From contig NZ_CP130558.2 in assembly GCF_030534315.2 (NCBI RefSeq), positions 2,098,501 through 2,162,500 of the forward strand: 64,000 nucleotides of DNA, given 5' to 3'. Below are positions 19,450 to 28,223 of the stretch, one piece after another. A model generated the notes under the pieces. The model was not told the DNA's origin and ran no database searches. It worked only from the letters and a program-made list of their open reading frames with translations. Within the stretch, counting starts at the first letter, position 1. The number at the start of each line of letters is the position of its first letter. The stretch is from Thermoanaerobacterium sp. CMT5567-10 (GTDB lineage Bacteria > Bacillota > Thermoanaerobacteria > Thermoanaerobacterales > Thermoanaerobacteraceae). The position numbers and the translations under genes were made by a program.

Positions 19450-20442
19450 TTGGTCAACATAAGAGATGTGGCTAGATACTGCGGAGTTTCAGCCATGACT
19501 GTATCGAGAGCATTGAATAATAGCAATCAGATATCACAAGCTACAAAAGAAAGAATATTGAAAGCATGTGAAGAATTGGGATACAGGCCTAATTTTGCAG
19601 CTAGAAGCCTTGTCACAAAGAAAACCAACATGATAGGACTTATCATTCCTGATATAACAAATCAATATTATTCACACGTAAGCAAAGGTGTAAGCTCATA
19701 TCTGAGTTTGCAAGGTTATGGACTTTTGCTGTGCAACAGCGATAGAAGAAAAGATGATGAGATAAGATATTTGAATTTCCTTGCGGAAGGAAGAGTTGAT
19801 GGAATAATTATTTTGCCTGTGCAGCCAAGGAAAGAAGACTATGAAGGTATAGCGAATGAAATACCATTTGTGATGGCAGATAACTATGTGGAAGGGCTTG
19901 ACGTAAGCTTTGTTGGCAATGACAACTATCATGGAGCATCAGAAATTATAAGTCACATGATAAAACAGGGATTTAAAAGGATTGGAGTTATACTGGGGTC
20001 TAGCAGCTCTAGTGCCTCTAATGAAAGGTTTAAAGCGTATAAAGATGTTTTGAAGAAAAATAATATAGAGCTCGATAATGAAATTGTTTTAAATAGCAAT
20101 GCTACATTTGAAGATGGCTTTAACTTGACAAAAGTGCTTATTGAGAAAGGCGTTGATAGCATTTTTGCAATAAATGACACGGTGGCTTTAGGAGTTGTAA
20201 AATATTGTTATTTAAACAATATCAGGATACCTGAGGACATAGGAGTTGCCGGATATGACAATATTGAGCAATCATCAATGCTGCCTGTGCCATTGACGAC
20301 GGTAGATCAAAATGGCAATCAACTGGGGAAAGTTGCAGCTGAAACTTTATTAAATCTATTAGCAGATGAAAGTACGGTACCAAAAAAGATCATACTTAAA
20401 CCTAAATTGGTGATCAGAAAATCTTTAGGAGAAAATATTTAG
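19450..20442 (+). CDS. LacI-family transcriptional regulator
   Basis: A 330-aa regulator. The N-terminal helix-turn-helix (VNIRDVARYCGVSAMTVSRALN) and hinge (YRPNFAARSLVTKK) are typical LacI; the rest is a periplasmic-binding-like sensor (MIGLIIPDITNQYYS, VAGYDNIEQSS, PLTTVDQN). The frame runs open back to 19321, but the upstream residues are hydrophobic and AT-biased. AAGGGTGA just before a TTG at 19450 gives the best start. It lies directly before the kduI promoter and, with the uxu/kdu genes around it, probably represses pectin breakdown genes in response to 2-keto-3-deoxygluconate or a similar inducer. That ligand is inferred. Confidence 0.88.
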   Translation: MVNIRDVARYCGVSAMTVSRALNNSNQISQATKERILKACEELGYRPNFAARSLVTKKTNMIGLIIPDITNQYYSHVSKGVSSYLSLQGYGLLLCNSDRRKDDEIRYLNFLAEGRVDGIIILPVQPRKEDYEGIANEIPFVMADNYVEGLDVSFVGNDNYHGASEIISHMIKQGFKRIGVILGSSSSSASNERFKAYKDVLKKNNIELDNEIVLNSNATFEDGFNLTKVLIEKGVDSIFAINDTVALGVVKYCYLNNIRIPEDIGVAGYDNIEQSSMLPVPLTTVDQNGNQLGKVAAETLLNLLADESTVPKKIILKPKLVIRKSLGENI

Positions 20443-20447
20443 CGTTA

Positions 20448-20476
20448 TTGACTATTCTCTAAATAAGGGGTATACT
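20448..20476 (+). promoter_or_regulatory. Sigma-A promoter of kduI
   Basis: TTGACT and TATACT with a 17-base spacer. Just downstream lies CATTTC-17-GAAATG (20488-20516) with an inner GTTA-N4-TAAC, a possible operator for the adjacent LacI regulator. Confidence 0.65.
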
Positions 20477-20539
20477 TAATTTGGAACATTTCGTTAATGG
20501 TAACACTCTGAAATGATAAATTAAGAGGAGGCTTTTAAT

Positions 20540-21370
20540 ATGGAAGTAAGGTATGCAAGTCATTATGAAGACGTTAAGCATTATGACACAACTGAGTTAA
20601 GAAAGCATTTTCTAATTGAAAATTTATTTACACCAGGTAAGCTTTATATGGTGTACAGTCATGTAGACAGGATAATCGTAGCAGGTGCTGTTCCGACAGA
20701 TAAGCCACTATACTTAGAGGCAAGCAAAGAATTGGGCTCTAATTATTTTTTAGAAAGAAGAGAGATGGGAATAATTAATATAGGTGGAACAGGCATTGTG
20801 AATTTGGACGGTGAAAGGTATGAATTAAATAACAGCGATGGATTGTACGTGGGCATGGGCATAAAAGAAGTCAGCTTTGAAAGCTTGGACGCAAATAATC
20901 CAGCAAAATTCTATATAAATAGTGCGACTGCACACAAGAGTTATCCTACTGTAAAAATAGGCTTAAGTGAGGCTAACAAAGTAAAAGCCGGTACAGATGA
21001 AGAATGCAATAAAAGGACAATAAATCAATATGTACATCCTGCAGTGTGTCAAAGCTGTCAATTAGTCATGGGTATGACGATATTAGAGCCTGGTAGCATA
21101 TGGAATACGATGCCGTGCCATACCCACGATAGGAGAATGGAAGTTTATTTGTATTTCAATATGGACGAAGATAATGTAGTATTCCATTTCATGGGTACAC
21201 CAAATGAGACGAGGCATATTGTTGTTAAAAATGAGCAAGCGGTTATATCACCAAGCTGGTCAATTCACTCAGGCGTAGGTACAAAAAACTACACATTTAT
21301 TTGGGGAATGGTTGGAGAAAATCAGACGTTTACTGATATGGATGAAATACCTACAAAAGATTTGAGGTAA
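20540..21370 (+). CDS. kduI: 5-keto-4-deoxyuronate isomerase
   Basis: A 276-aa cupin isomerase converting 5-keto-4-deoxyuronate to 2,5-diketo-3-deoxygluconate, the step that follows unsaturated galacturonate release by pectate lyases. The zinc-binding motif PCHTHDRRMEVYLYFNM is intact, as are GTGIVNLDGE and SWSIHSGVGTKNYTFIWGM. Length equals the usual 275-280 residues. AAGAGGAGG precedes the ATG. Its partner kduD lies 1.9 kb downstream, separated by an insertion sequence in the opposite orientation. Confidence 0.95.
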   Translation: MEVRYASHYEDVKHYDTTELRKHFLIENLFTPGKLYMVYSHVDRIIVAGAVPTDKPLYLEASKELGSNYFLERREMGIINIGGTGIVNLDGERYELNNSDGLYVGMGIKEVSFESLDANNPAKFYINSATAHKSYPTVKIGLSEANKVKAGTDEECNKRTINQYVHPAVCQSCQLVMGMTILEPGSIWNTMPCHTHDRRMEVYLYFNMDEDNVVFHFMGTPNETRHIVVKNEQAVISPSWSIHSGVGTKNYTFIWGMVGENQTFTDMDEIPTKDLR

Positions 21371-21518
21371 GAGAAGTATTTCGGTAATATGTCAAGGGGT
21401 GATTTAAAAAAATTAAAAAATTTTTTTAAAAAAATAGCTAAAAAAGAGCATAACAAAGCTAACCATTACTAAAAACAGCAATGGGAATATATGTTAATTA
21501 TGGTAATGGGATATTATG

Positions 21519-22778
21519 TTATTCTTTACAATCATCTCCTTTCATTGCTGGTGGTTTATAAAGTTTTTCTTCGCGCAGCAGAGCAAAGACTAACCTTACA
21601 GCTTTGCGTGCCGTTAAAACTAAAGCACGTTTGTGTTTATGAGTTTTACCTTCATTAAATTTGCGAGCATAGTATTGCGAAAACTCAGGACAATATTTCC
21701 TAAGTTGGTCGGCTGCTTGAATAAAGTAATATCTGAGATACTCATTACCAGTGCGTTTTAAATATGTGTCCTCCGCTTTAAAATCCGCAGACTGGTATTC
21801 TGACCAATATATGCCGGAAAACTTTGCAAGGGCATTATCATTATCAAACCTTGATATTCCGCCTATCTCAGATATTAGGCCAGCTGCTATAGTTGGACCA
21901 ATGCCATTTACTGAAGTAAGACAAAGAAATTGATTCTTAAATCCTTTGACTTCATTGGCAATGGTCTTTTCAGAAGCTTTCTTCTGCTTTTCAAGATACT
22001 GTATATTATCAAGACAAGACTTGATAACAAAATTCAAAGAATCATTTACATTAGCGTTGATTCTATAAGATTTGCGTACAGCATCTTGGAGTAATTTAGC
22101 CGTAGCATTAGGGTCATTAAAATGGTCTCTGCCTTTATCAACTAAAAAGGCAATAAGATCTTCAAGCGGTCGAGCCGCAATATCATCAAGGGTTAAAAAC
22201 TCATTAAATATTTCAGTAGCAGCCGTACCAAAATTATTACTAAAAACTTTAATCTGACATAAGCCACTAAATTTAAGAAACAGATTACTTAGGAAATAAT
22301 TTTTCTCCCTGACAATACTATCAACAATGTGAAAGCGATGGCGGGTAAGCCTTTGGAGAGCAAGGTATCTAAAATCTACAGGACAAGATTTAGGAAGCCT
22401 TCCAAACCTTAATTTTTCAGCAATAGCAAAAGCATCAACCCAGTCATTCTTAGGCAAATCGCCAAGAGACTTTTTAAAAGCCTTGACAGTATTAGCATTA
22501 AAAGTAGTTACAGAAGGATTAAAAGGCTTCAAGGAAGCATGGTCAGCTAAATAATACTGAATATGCCAACCATAGACTGAAGTAGATTCTAGACCAATAA
22601 AAACCTTCTGAATGTTGTATTTATTACAACAATTCAAGATATGAGACACTAAAATATCGCAACCAGAAGGATTATTATCTACAGAAAAACGAGAGCAAGC
22701 ATCATTACCGTCTTGGTCGAGAATATGAACCTTGACATCATCCAAGCTTATATCCATGCCTACAAAAAGTTTATTCAA
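21519..22778 (-). CDS. IS110-family transposase (DEDD)
   Basis: A 419-aa recombinase. The N-terminal RuvC-like DEDD domain begins FVGMDISLDDVKVHILDQDG, with a further acidic position in IGLESTSVYGWH. The C-terminal Transposase_20 domain has LTSVNGIGPTIAAGLISEIG and the LAKFSGI-W and ARKAVRLVFALL segments with the serine used as nucleophile in this family. A TTG at 22799 lies inside the ribosome binding site (AAAGGAGG), so the TTG at 22778 (MNKLFVGMD) is preferred. The frame is intact, so the element may still be active. It is transcribed against the kdu genes. Confidence 0.9.
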   Translation of the reverse strand: MNKLFVGMDISLDDVKVHILDQDGNDACSRFSVDNNPSGCDILVSHILNCCNKYNIQKVFIGLESTSVYGWHIQYYLADHASLKPFNPSVTTFNANTVKAFKKSLGDLPKNDWVDAFAIAEKLRFGRLPKSCPVDFRYLALQRLTRHRFHIVDSIVREKNYFLSNLFLKFSGLCQIKVFSNNFGTAATEIFNEFLTLDDIAARPLEDLIAFLVDKGRDHFNDPNATAKLLQDAVRKSYRINANVNDSLNFVIKSCLDNIQYLEKQKKASEKTIANEVKGFKNQFLCLTSVNGIGPTIAAGLISEIGGISRFDNDNALAKFSGIYWSEYQSADFKAEDTYLKRTGNEYLRYYFIQAADQLRKYCPEFSQYYARKFNEGKTHKHKRALVLTARKAVRLVFALLREEKLYKPPAMKGDDCKE

Positions 22779-22824
22779 AGCTATGGCACCTCCTTTCAAA
22801 GGTAATGGTGTAAATGAAAGTTAA

Positions 22825-23052
22825 TTTGAGATAACTGTGGGCCAGATTATGTAGCAACCTCGCAATTAGCTATTAGTATATAAACATGAATCCTCTGCTG
22901 CCAGGGGTTTATATACGACAAAGCAGATTTCGCGTGAGAAAAGGCAAATCTGGTGTAGGGACCATACTTTAAAGAGCGGAAAAACCGCATGGAGGACAAA
23001 AGCCTGTCCCATATTAACTTTACAGTATAATAATGCTACAAGTTATCTCAAA
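22825..23052 (-). ncRNA. Structured RNA in IS110 non-coding end, candidate bridge RNA
   Basis: About 228 bases upstream of the transposase start form a nested fold. The closing stem is a perfect 12-bp repeat, TTTGAGATAACT (22825-22836) with AGTTATCTCAAA (23041-23052). It continues as TGTAGCA (22850-22856) with TGCTACA (23034-23040). Inside are GTATATAAAC (22876-22885) with GTTTATATAC (22907-22916) around a 21-base loop, and CAGATTT (22924-22930) with AAATCTG (22946-22952) around a 15-base loop. Smaller stems lie at 22958-23010 (GGGAC/GTCCC) and 22976-22988 (GCGG/CCGC). IS110 elements encode a bridge RNA with target- and donor-binding loops in this place. The repeats are seen; the RNA, its strand and its ends are inferred. 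Confidence 0.55.
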
Positions 23053-23063
23053 AGTAAACATAA

Positions 23064-23129
23064 AGGCCGTAAAATAAAAGATGTGGCGGCCTGTGCCATG
23101 TACTTAATTTGATATTTTAGATACATGGC
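23064..23129. repeat. Two small inverted repeats upstream of kduD
   Basis: AGGCCG (23064-23069) pairs with CGGCCT (23087-23092), and GCCATGTA (23095-23102) with TACATGGC (23122-23129). They lie between the IS non-coding end and kduD. They could be the outer end of the element or an old kdu operator; neither has a T-run. Confidence 0.45.
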
Positions 23130-23259
23130 AATAGATGTGATTTCAAAATGGTGGTTTAAAGCAAAAAAGGTAATTTCCAATTATCAATGTGCTTTATTAA
23201 ATTTTAAGAAGTGAGACAAATTTATTGTCTACGAAAATAATTATACGAGGAGGTAAAAC

Positions 23260-24039
23260 ATGTACAATATTACAGACTTTTCAATGGACTTTTTTAGACT
23301 AGATGGCAAAGTTGCCATAGTTACAGGTGGCAATACCGGATTAGGGCAAGGATATGCCGTTGCACTTGCGAAGGCAGGTGCTGATTTATTCATCGTTACT
23401 CATAATGACCGCTTTGATGAAACGAGGGAACTTATTGAAAAAGAAGGCCGAAAGGTAGAATTCTTCCAGACAGATTTATCGGTTAGAGAGAATATAAATG
23501 AAGTTGTAGACAAGTGTCTTGAGTCTTATGGTAAGATAGATGTGCTTGTCAATAATGCAGGTATAATAAAGAGAGCACCGCTTCTTGAGTACAAAGATGA
23601 AGATTGGAAGGCAGTTCTCGACATAAATTTGAATGCAGTTTATTATTTAAGTCATGAGGTAGCAAAAGTTATGGTAAAGCAAGGCAGCGGCAAAATTATA
23701 AACATAGCTTCAATGCTTTCATTTCAAGGTGGAAAATTTGTTCCGTCATATACAGCATCAAAGCACGGCGTAGCGGGTATAACAAAAGCTTTTGCGAATG
23801 AATTGGCTGATAAAAATATACAGGTAAATGCAATAGCACCAGGATATATTGAGACAAACAATACAGCTCCAATAAGGGCTGATGAAAATAGAAACGCAGA
23901 AATACTTTCAAGGATACCTGCAGGAAGGTGGGGTTATCCATTTGACGTGATGGGCGCTTTAGTATTTTTGGCAAGTAAAGCTTCAGACTACGTAAATGGG
24001 CATATATTAGCTGTAGATGGCGGTTGGCTTGTAAGATAG
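23260..24039 (+). CDS. kduD: 2-dehydro-3-deoxy-D-gluconate 5-dehydrogenase
   Basis: A 259-aa short-chain dehydrogenase that reduces 2,5-diketo-3-deoxygluconate to 2-keto-3-deoxygluconate. The cofactor motif is VTGGNTGLGQGYA; NNAG, the Ser of INIASMLSFQ and YTASK (catalytic Tyr and Lys) follow. The C-terminal GHILAVDGGWLVR is usual for KduD. GAGGAGG lies 7 bases before the ATG. Its assignment over other SDR enzymes rests on kduI being its neighbour. Its promoter is unclear because the IS element separates it from kduI. Confidence 0.88.
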   Translation: MYNITDFSMDFFRLDGKVAIVTGGNTGLGQGYAVALAKAGADLFIVTHNDRFDETRELIEKEGRKVEFFQTDLSVRENINEVVDKCLESYGKIDVLVNNAGIIKRAPLLEYKDEDWKAVLDINLNAVYYLSHEVAKVMVKQGSGKIINIASMLSFQGGKFVPSYTASKHGVAGITKAFANELADKNIQVNAIAPGYIETNNTAPIRADENRNAEILSRIPAGRWGYPFDVMGALVFLASKASDYVNGHILAVDGGWLVR

Positions 24040-24040
24040 G

Positions 24041-24070
24041 AAAGGCATGGCAAAATGCCGTGCCTTTTTT
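24041..24070 (+). terminator. Rho-independent terminator after kduD
   Basis: A 12-bp stem (AAAGGCATGGCA with TGCCGTGCCTTT, one G-U pair) with an AAA loop, followed by TTTTTT. It closes the pectin island. Confidence 0.85.
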
Positions 24071-24101
24071 GGGTGCTTTATAAAAAATTTTAATTAAATA
24101 C

Positions 24102-24130
24102 TTGACGTTCGATGATAAAGATGATACAAT
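24102..24130 (+). promoter_or_regulatory. Upstream sigma-A promoter (P1) of the mgl-like operon
   Basis: TTGACG and TACAAT separated by exactly 17 bases. Transcripts from here would carry a leader of about 380 bases before the binding-protein gene. Confidence 0.55.
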
Positions 24131-24272
24131 TTCTCTTAAGAGAAAGGATTATTTTTGTTGAGAATATACAATGAAAGTTTTTATTTGTACGATTAATTAG
24201 AACATTTAATTAAGTGGGGTGTTGTATGCGTTTTAATAAATTAATGTTTTTAACTAATTATTAAACCTAATT

Positions 24273-24326
24273 GTGACAAAATATTAATATCTTTATGTTG
24301 AAAAAGTTTAAAATATCAGGTAATAT
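24273..24326 (+). promoter_or_regulatory. Second promoter (P2) with conserved activator-like box
   Basis: TTGAAA (24298) and TAATAT (24321) with a 17-base spacer. Immediately upstream are GTGACA (24273) and TTAATATCTTT (24284-24294). The same elements at identical spacing occur at 29581-29634 in front of the two-component operon. The box lies where an activator touching the -35 region would bind. Confidence 0.65.
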
Positions 24327-24365
24327 ACAATTACAGAAAGTTACTTAGATTAAATTTAATTTCTG

Positions 24366-24468
24366 TGGAAACGTTGAACAACTAAAAATGTTTTTCAATT
24401 AAGTAAACGTAAAATTTAATTTTTGAAAGAAGGTGATACACATAGCTGCTATTGTCTAAGCGTTTACT
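24366..24468 (+). promoter_or_regulatory. Two cre-like sites in the mgl-like leader
   Basis: TGGAAACGTTGAAC (24366-24379) and, on the minus strand, AGTAAACGCTTAGA (24455-24468) each resemble the CcpA catabolite-response element. Both lie downstream of the promoters, where a bound repressor would block elongation. The rest of 24131-24516 holds no open frame or strong hairpin that I can see. Confidence 0.45.
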
Positions 24469-24516
24469 GTCTAAATTTTTACAAAATACATTAAATAAAG
24501 AAAGGGGAATTTATTT

Positions 24517-25605
24517 ATGAAAAAGGTTTTAACTTATTTAGTTTTAGTAGTTCTTGTTCTTTCAGCATTACTTACAGGATGCGGAAATACAAGCAACAAT
24601 ACTTCATCAAATAATTCATCCAGCAGTTCACAGCAATCAAGCAAGACAGCTTCAAATTCCAGTAGTACAAAACAGCCCAATATAGGTGTAGCAATATATA
24701 AATTCGATGATACTTTCATGACAGGTGTTCGTAATGCAATGGTTGCAGCAGCACAAGGAAAGGCAAATTTAAACATGGTTGACAGTCAGAACTCACAGCC
24801 TACGCAAAATGATCAAGTAGATCTCTTTATAACGAAAAAAATGGATGCACTTGCTATAAACCCAGTTGACAGAACTGCAGCAGGTACAATTATTGAAAAA
24901 GCAAAGGCTGCTAATATTCCAGTTGTATTTTTCAATAGGGAACCACTAGCAGATGACATGAATAAATGGGATAAAGTTTACTATGTTGGTGCAAAAGCTG
25001 AACAGTCAGGTGTTTTGCAAGGAGAAATTATAGCAGATTACTGGAAATCACATCCTGAAGCAGATAAAAATCATGATGGGGTACTTCAATACGTTATGTT
25101 AATGGGGCAACCTGGACATCAAGATGCAATACTTCGTACTCAGTATTCTGTACAAACAGTGAAAGATGCTGGAATAAAAGTCCAAGAGTTAGCAAAAGAC
25201 TATGCTAACTGGGATAGAGTAACAGCACATGATAAAATGGCTGCGTGGTTGTCGTCATTTGGTGATAAGATAGAAGTAGTATTTGCTAATAATGACGATA
25301 TGGCATTAGGAGCAATTGAGGCGCTTAAATCAGCAGGATATTTTACAGGAAATAAATATGTACCTGTTGTTGGCGTTGATGCTACGGCACCTGGAATACA
25401 GGCTATAAAAGATGGTACAATGTTAGGAACAGTATTAAATGATGCTAAGAATCAGGCAGAAGCTACATTTAATTTAGCATATGTACTTGCGCAAGGCTTA
25501 ACACCTGCGAAAGACAATATTGGATATGACATTACAGATGGAAAATATGTTTGGATACCTTATAAAAAGATTACAAAAGACAACATAGGTGATGCTGAAC
25601 AATAA
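24517..25605 (+). CDS. mglB: Galactose/glucose-type ABC substrate-binding lipoprotein
   Basis: A 362-aa periplasmic-binding-like protein for a hexose importer. Lipobox LLTGC with Cys22, then a long Ser/Asn/Gln linker. The mature part begins IGVAIYKFDDTFM and continues with NPVDRTAAGTIIEKAK, VVFFNREP and FANNDDMALGAIEALKSAG, which closely follow the galactose/glucose-binding protein MglB, including the calcium-loop region (PEADKNHDGVLQYVM). It heads an mglBAC-like operon. Galactose, glucose or methyl-galactoside is the likely ligand; the true specificity is unproven. Confidence 0.85.
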   Translation: MKKVLTYLVLVVLVLSALLTGCGNTSNNTSSNNSSSSSQQSSKTASNSSSTKQPNIGVAIYKFDDTFMTGVRNAMVAAAQGKANLNMVDSQNSQPTQNDQVDLFITKKMDALAINPVDRTAAGTIIEKAKAANIPVVFFNREPLADDMNKWDKVYYVGAKAEQSGVLQGEIIADYWKSHPEADKNHDGVLQYVMLMGQPGHQDAILRTQYSVQTVKDAGIKVQELAKDYANWDRVTAHDKMAAWLSSFGDKIEVVFANNDDMALGAIEALKSAGYFTGNKYVPVVGVDATAPGIQAIKDGTMLGTVLNDAKNQAEATFNLAYVLAQGLTPAKDNIGYDITDGKYVWIPYKKITKDNIGDAEQ

Positions 25606-25616
25606 AAACTCATGAC

Positions 25617-25652
25617 TTGTAAAGCAGGGACTAAAAAATCCTTGCTTTACAA
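25617..25652 (+). terminator. Intercistronic hairpin between mglB and mglA
   Basis: TTGTAAAGCAGGGA pairs with TCCTTGCTTTACAA (14 bp, one G-U), followed by AATTTTATT. It can serve as a partial terminator or as a 3' stabiliser raising binding-protein mRNA over transporter mRNA. Confidence 0.65.
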
Positions 25653-25696
25653 AATTTTATTGATTATTATGATGACGAAAGTCAGGAGGCGTAGAC

Positions 25697-27214
25697 ATGG
25701 GCGCAAATGAATTTATTCTTGAAATGAACAATATATCCAAGGAATTTCCAGGAGTAAAGGCTCTTGACGATGTAACTCTTAAAATTCGAGCAGGAACTGT
25801 TCATGCAATAATGGGCGAGAATGGTGCTGGAAAGTCAACATTAATGAAATGTCTTTTCGGTATATATAAACCTGATGCTGGTGAAATTATATTAAACGGT
25901 AAGAAAATAAATATTAGAGATTCAAAAGAGGCATTAGATCATGGTATTTCTATGATTCATCAAGAGCTGCATCCTGTGAGATTTAGAAATGTTATGGAAA
26001 ATATCTGGCTTGGACGGTTTCCAATGAAAAATTATGGAGTTGTCAAGCTGATAGATGAAAAAAAGATGTACGAAGATACAGAAAAGCTTTTAAAAAGCAT
26101 AGATGTAGACATAAAGCCGACTGAGATTGTCAGGAATTTATCTGCATCTAGAATTCAGTATATAGAGATTGCAAAAGCTCTATCGTACAATGCAAAAATA
26201 ATAATTATGGATGAACCTACATCTTCTTTGACTGAAAATGAGGTTGACCATCTTTTCAATTTGATTAAAAATCTTAAAAATAACGGTGTGGCTATAATAT
26301 ATATTTCACATAAAATGGATGAGATATTCCAGATCTCAGATGAGGTTTCCATAATGAGAGATGGAAAGATGATTGGAACTTGGAAAGCCAGTGAATTAAC
26401 AGAAGATATAATAATATCAAAAATGGTTGGTCGCGAACTGACAAATAGATTTCCTGCAAGGGACGTTGTTCCTGATGGAGTAATATTAAAAGTTGAAAAT
26501 TTATCGTCTCCGTTTCCAAAGTCTTTTAAAAATGTTTCATTTGAGCTTAGAAAAGGAGAGATACTGGGTATAGGTGGATTGGTTGGTTCACAAAGAACAG
26601 AATTAGTGGAAGCATTATTTGGATTGAGATCTATTGAATCAGGGAAGATATATATTCATGGCAAGGAAGCTGTCATAAAATCTCCTATAGATGCTAAAAA
26701 ATATGGTATGGCTTTATTGACAGAGGAGAGAAGGTCTACTGGTATTTTTCCTGAGCTGAATATATTAGAGAATTCTACAATTGCTAATATAAAGAGATAC
26801 AGGGGCAGTTTTATGCTTTTAAATGACAAAAAAAGAAAAGATGACACTAAAAAAATGGTGGATGCTTTGAAGGTAAAGACCCCTTCACTAAAAACCTTAA
26901 TAAAAAATTTATCTGGTGGAAATCAGCAAAAAGTTCTTATGGCAAGGTGGCTTCTAACTGTACCTGAAATACTTATTCTTGACGAGCCAACACGTGGTAT
27001 TGATGTTGGCGCAAAGTATGAAATTTATACGATTATGAATGAACTTACAAAAGAAGGGAAAAGCATAATCATGATTTCATCTGAGATGCCTGAGCTTCTT
27101 GGTATGGCTGACAGGATCATGGTTATGTGTGAAGGACATCTATCTGGTATTTTAGACAAAAATGATGCAACAGAGGAGAAAATAATGAGATTGGCAAGTA
27201 AATATACAGATTAA
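25697..27214 (+). CDS. mglA: Sugar ABC transporter ATP-binding protein (MglA type)
   Basis: A 505-aa tandem ATPase of the CUT2 class. The first domain has Walker A GENGAGKST, signature-like LSASRIQYIEIAKAL and Walker B IIIMDEPTSSL. The second has a degenerate P-loop (GGLVGSQRTELVEAL), the normal state for MglA/RbsA proteins, followed by LSGGNQQKVLMARWL and ILILDEPTRGIDVGAKYEIY. CAGGAGGCG lies 8 bases before the ATG. Its permease follows after 16 bases. It energises the hexose importer on the cytoplasmic face. Confidence 0.92.
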   Translation: MGANEFILEMNNISKEFPGVKALDDVTLKIRAGTVHAIMGENGAGKSTLMKCLFGIYKPDAGEIILNGKKINIRDSKEALDHGISMIHQELHPVRFRNVMENIWLGRFPMKNYGVVKLIDEKKMYEDTEKLLKSIDVDIKPTEIVRNLSASRIQYIEIAKALSYNAKIIIMDEPTSSLTENEVDHLFNLIKNLKNNGVAIIYISHKMDEIFQISDEVSIMRDGKMIGTWKASELTEDIIISKMVGRELTNRFPARDVVPDGVILKVENLSSPFPKSFKNVSFELRKGEILGIGGLVGSQRTELVEALFGLRSIESGKIYIHGKEAVIKSPIDAKKYGMALLTEERRSTGIFPELNILENSTIANIKRYRGSFMLLNDKKRKDDTKKMVDALKVKTPSLKTLIKNLSGGNQQKVLMARWLLTVPEILILDEPTRGIDVGAKYEIYTIMNELTKEGKSIIMISSEMPELLGMADRIMVMCEGHLSGILDKNDATEEKIMRLASKYTD

Positions 27215-27230
27215 TACGGAGGAGATAGGG

Positions 27231-28223
27231 ATGCAAAATAAGTTTAAAGATTATTTATCACAATATGCAATTTACTTTGTCTTATTGTTACTTATTGTAG
27301 TAATTGCTATTAAAAATCCTGCTTTTATTTCATTGAGGGTTCTTAGAGATATATTATCACAAAGCTCTACAAGGATTATTGTTGCACTTGGTGCTTCGTT
27401 TGCTATCTTAATAGGTGGTGCAGACTTATCTGCTGGACGTATGGTAGGCTTTGCAGCTGTAATTTCTGCTTCTTTATTGCAGACAGCTAATTATCCAAAT
27501 AGATTTTTCCCTGGATTACCACAATTGCCCATAATTGTGCCTCTTTTGATAACGATAGCTGTTGGTTTCATATTCGGATTATTGAATGGCTTTGTAATAT
27601 CGAAGTTTAGTGTACCACCATTTATAGCTACTTTAGGTTCCATGGTAGTTATTTATGGTGCTGATAATATTTATTTCAGTCAACCACCAAATAATTCACA
27701 GCCTATAGCTGGATTAAGAAGTGATTTTACTCACATTGGAACAGGAAGTATATTCGGAGTTCCATATTTGATTATCATTGCTGCATTAATGACAATAATT
27801 ATGTGGATAATATTAAACAAAACAAGTTTTGGTAAAGATTTATACGCAATTGGTGGAAACAGAGAAGCGGCAATAGTTTCCGGTGTTAATGTCACACGCA
27901 GAATCTTATTGATGTTTGCAATAGCAGGTGCGCTTTATGCACTGGCAGGTTTCTTAGAAGCAGCAAGGACAGGTGGAGCTACCAGTGAATATGGCAATAT
28001 GTATGAGTTAGACGCCATAGCTGCCTGTGTTGTCGGTGGATGGTCAGTATCTGGTGGTGTAGGAACGATACCAGGAATAATAGTGGGTGTGTTTATCTTT
28101 ACAGTCATTAACTATGGTTTAACATTTATAGGTATGAATCCTTATTGGCAATTAATTATTAAAGGCTTGATTATTGTTTCTGCAGTTGCTGTAGATATAA
28201 GGAAATATTTAGCAAAAAAATAA
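27231..28223 (+). CDS. mglC: Sugar ABC transporter permease (MglC type)
   Basis: A 330-aa CUT2 permease with about ten hydrophobic segments. ILIGGADLSAGRMVGFAAVI and YAIGGNREAAIVSGVNV are the family hallmarks; GGVGTIPGIIVGVFIF is close to the C-terminus. GGAGGAGATAGGG precedes the ATG. It is the last transporter gene of the operon; a small hydrophobic protein gene follows after 136 bases and then a terminator. Confidence 0.92.
   Translation: MQNKFKDYLSQYAIYFVLLLLIVVIAIKNPAFISLRVLRDILSQSSTRIIVALGASFAILIGGADLSAGRMVGFAAVISASLLQTANYPNRFFPGLPQLPIIVPLLITIAVGFIFGLLNGFVISKFSVPPFIATLGSMVVIYGADNIYFSQPPNNSQPIAGLRSDFTHIGTGSIFGVPYLIIIAALMTIIMWIILNKTSFGKDLYAIGGNREAAIVSGVNVTRRILLMFAIAGALYALAGFLEAARTGGATSEYGNMYELDAIAACVVGGWSVSGGVGTIPGIIVGVFIFTVINYGLTFIGMNPYWQLIIKGLIIVSAVAVDIRKYLAKK

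Larger units (their letters stand above)
21490..23060 (-). mobile_element. IS110-family insertion sequence between kduI and kduD
   Basis: One transposase gene on the minus strand with a non-coding segment at its 5' side. IS110 elements lack long terminal inverted repeats, so the exact ends cannot be set from one copy; the limits given are approximate. The element would block or weaken read-through from kduI into kduD. A-rich DNA at 21405-21445 borders the 3' side. A second copy elsewhere in the genome, or an empty site in a relative, would fix the borders. Confidence 0.75.

Noticed and set aside
21405-21445. A/T homopolymer tract beside the IS as a terminator
   Set aside because: The short A-rich/T-rich arms could pair, but there is no GC-containing stem, so a terminator for kduI is not supported.
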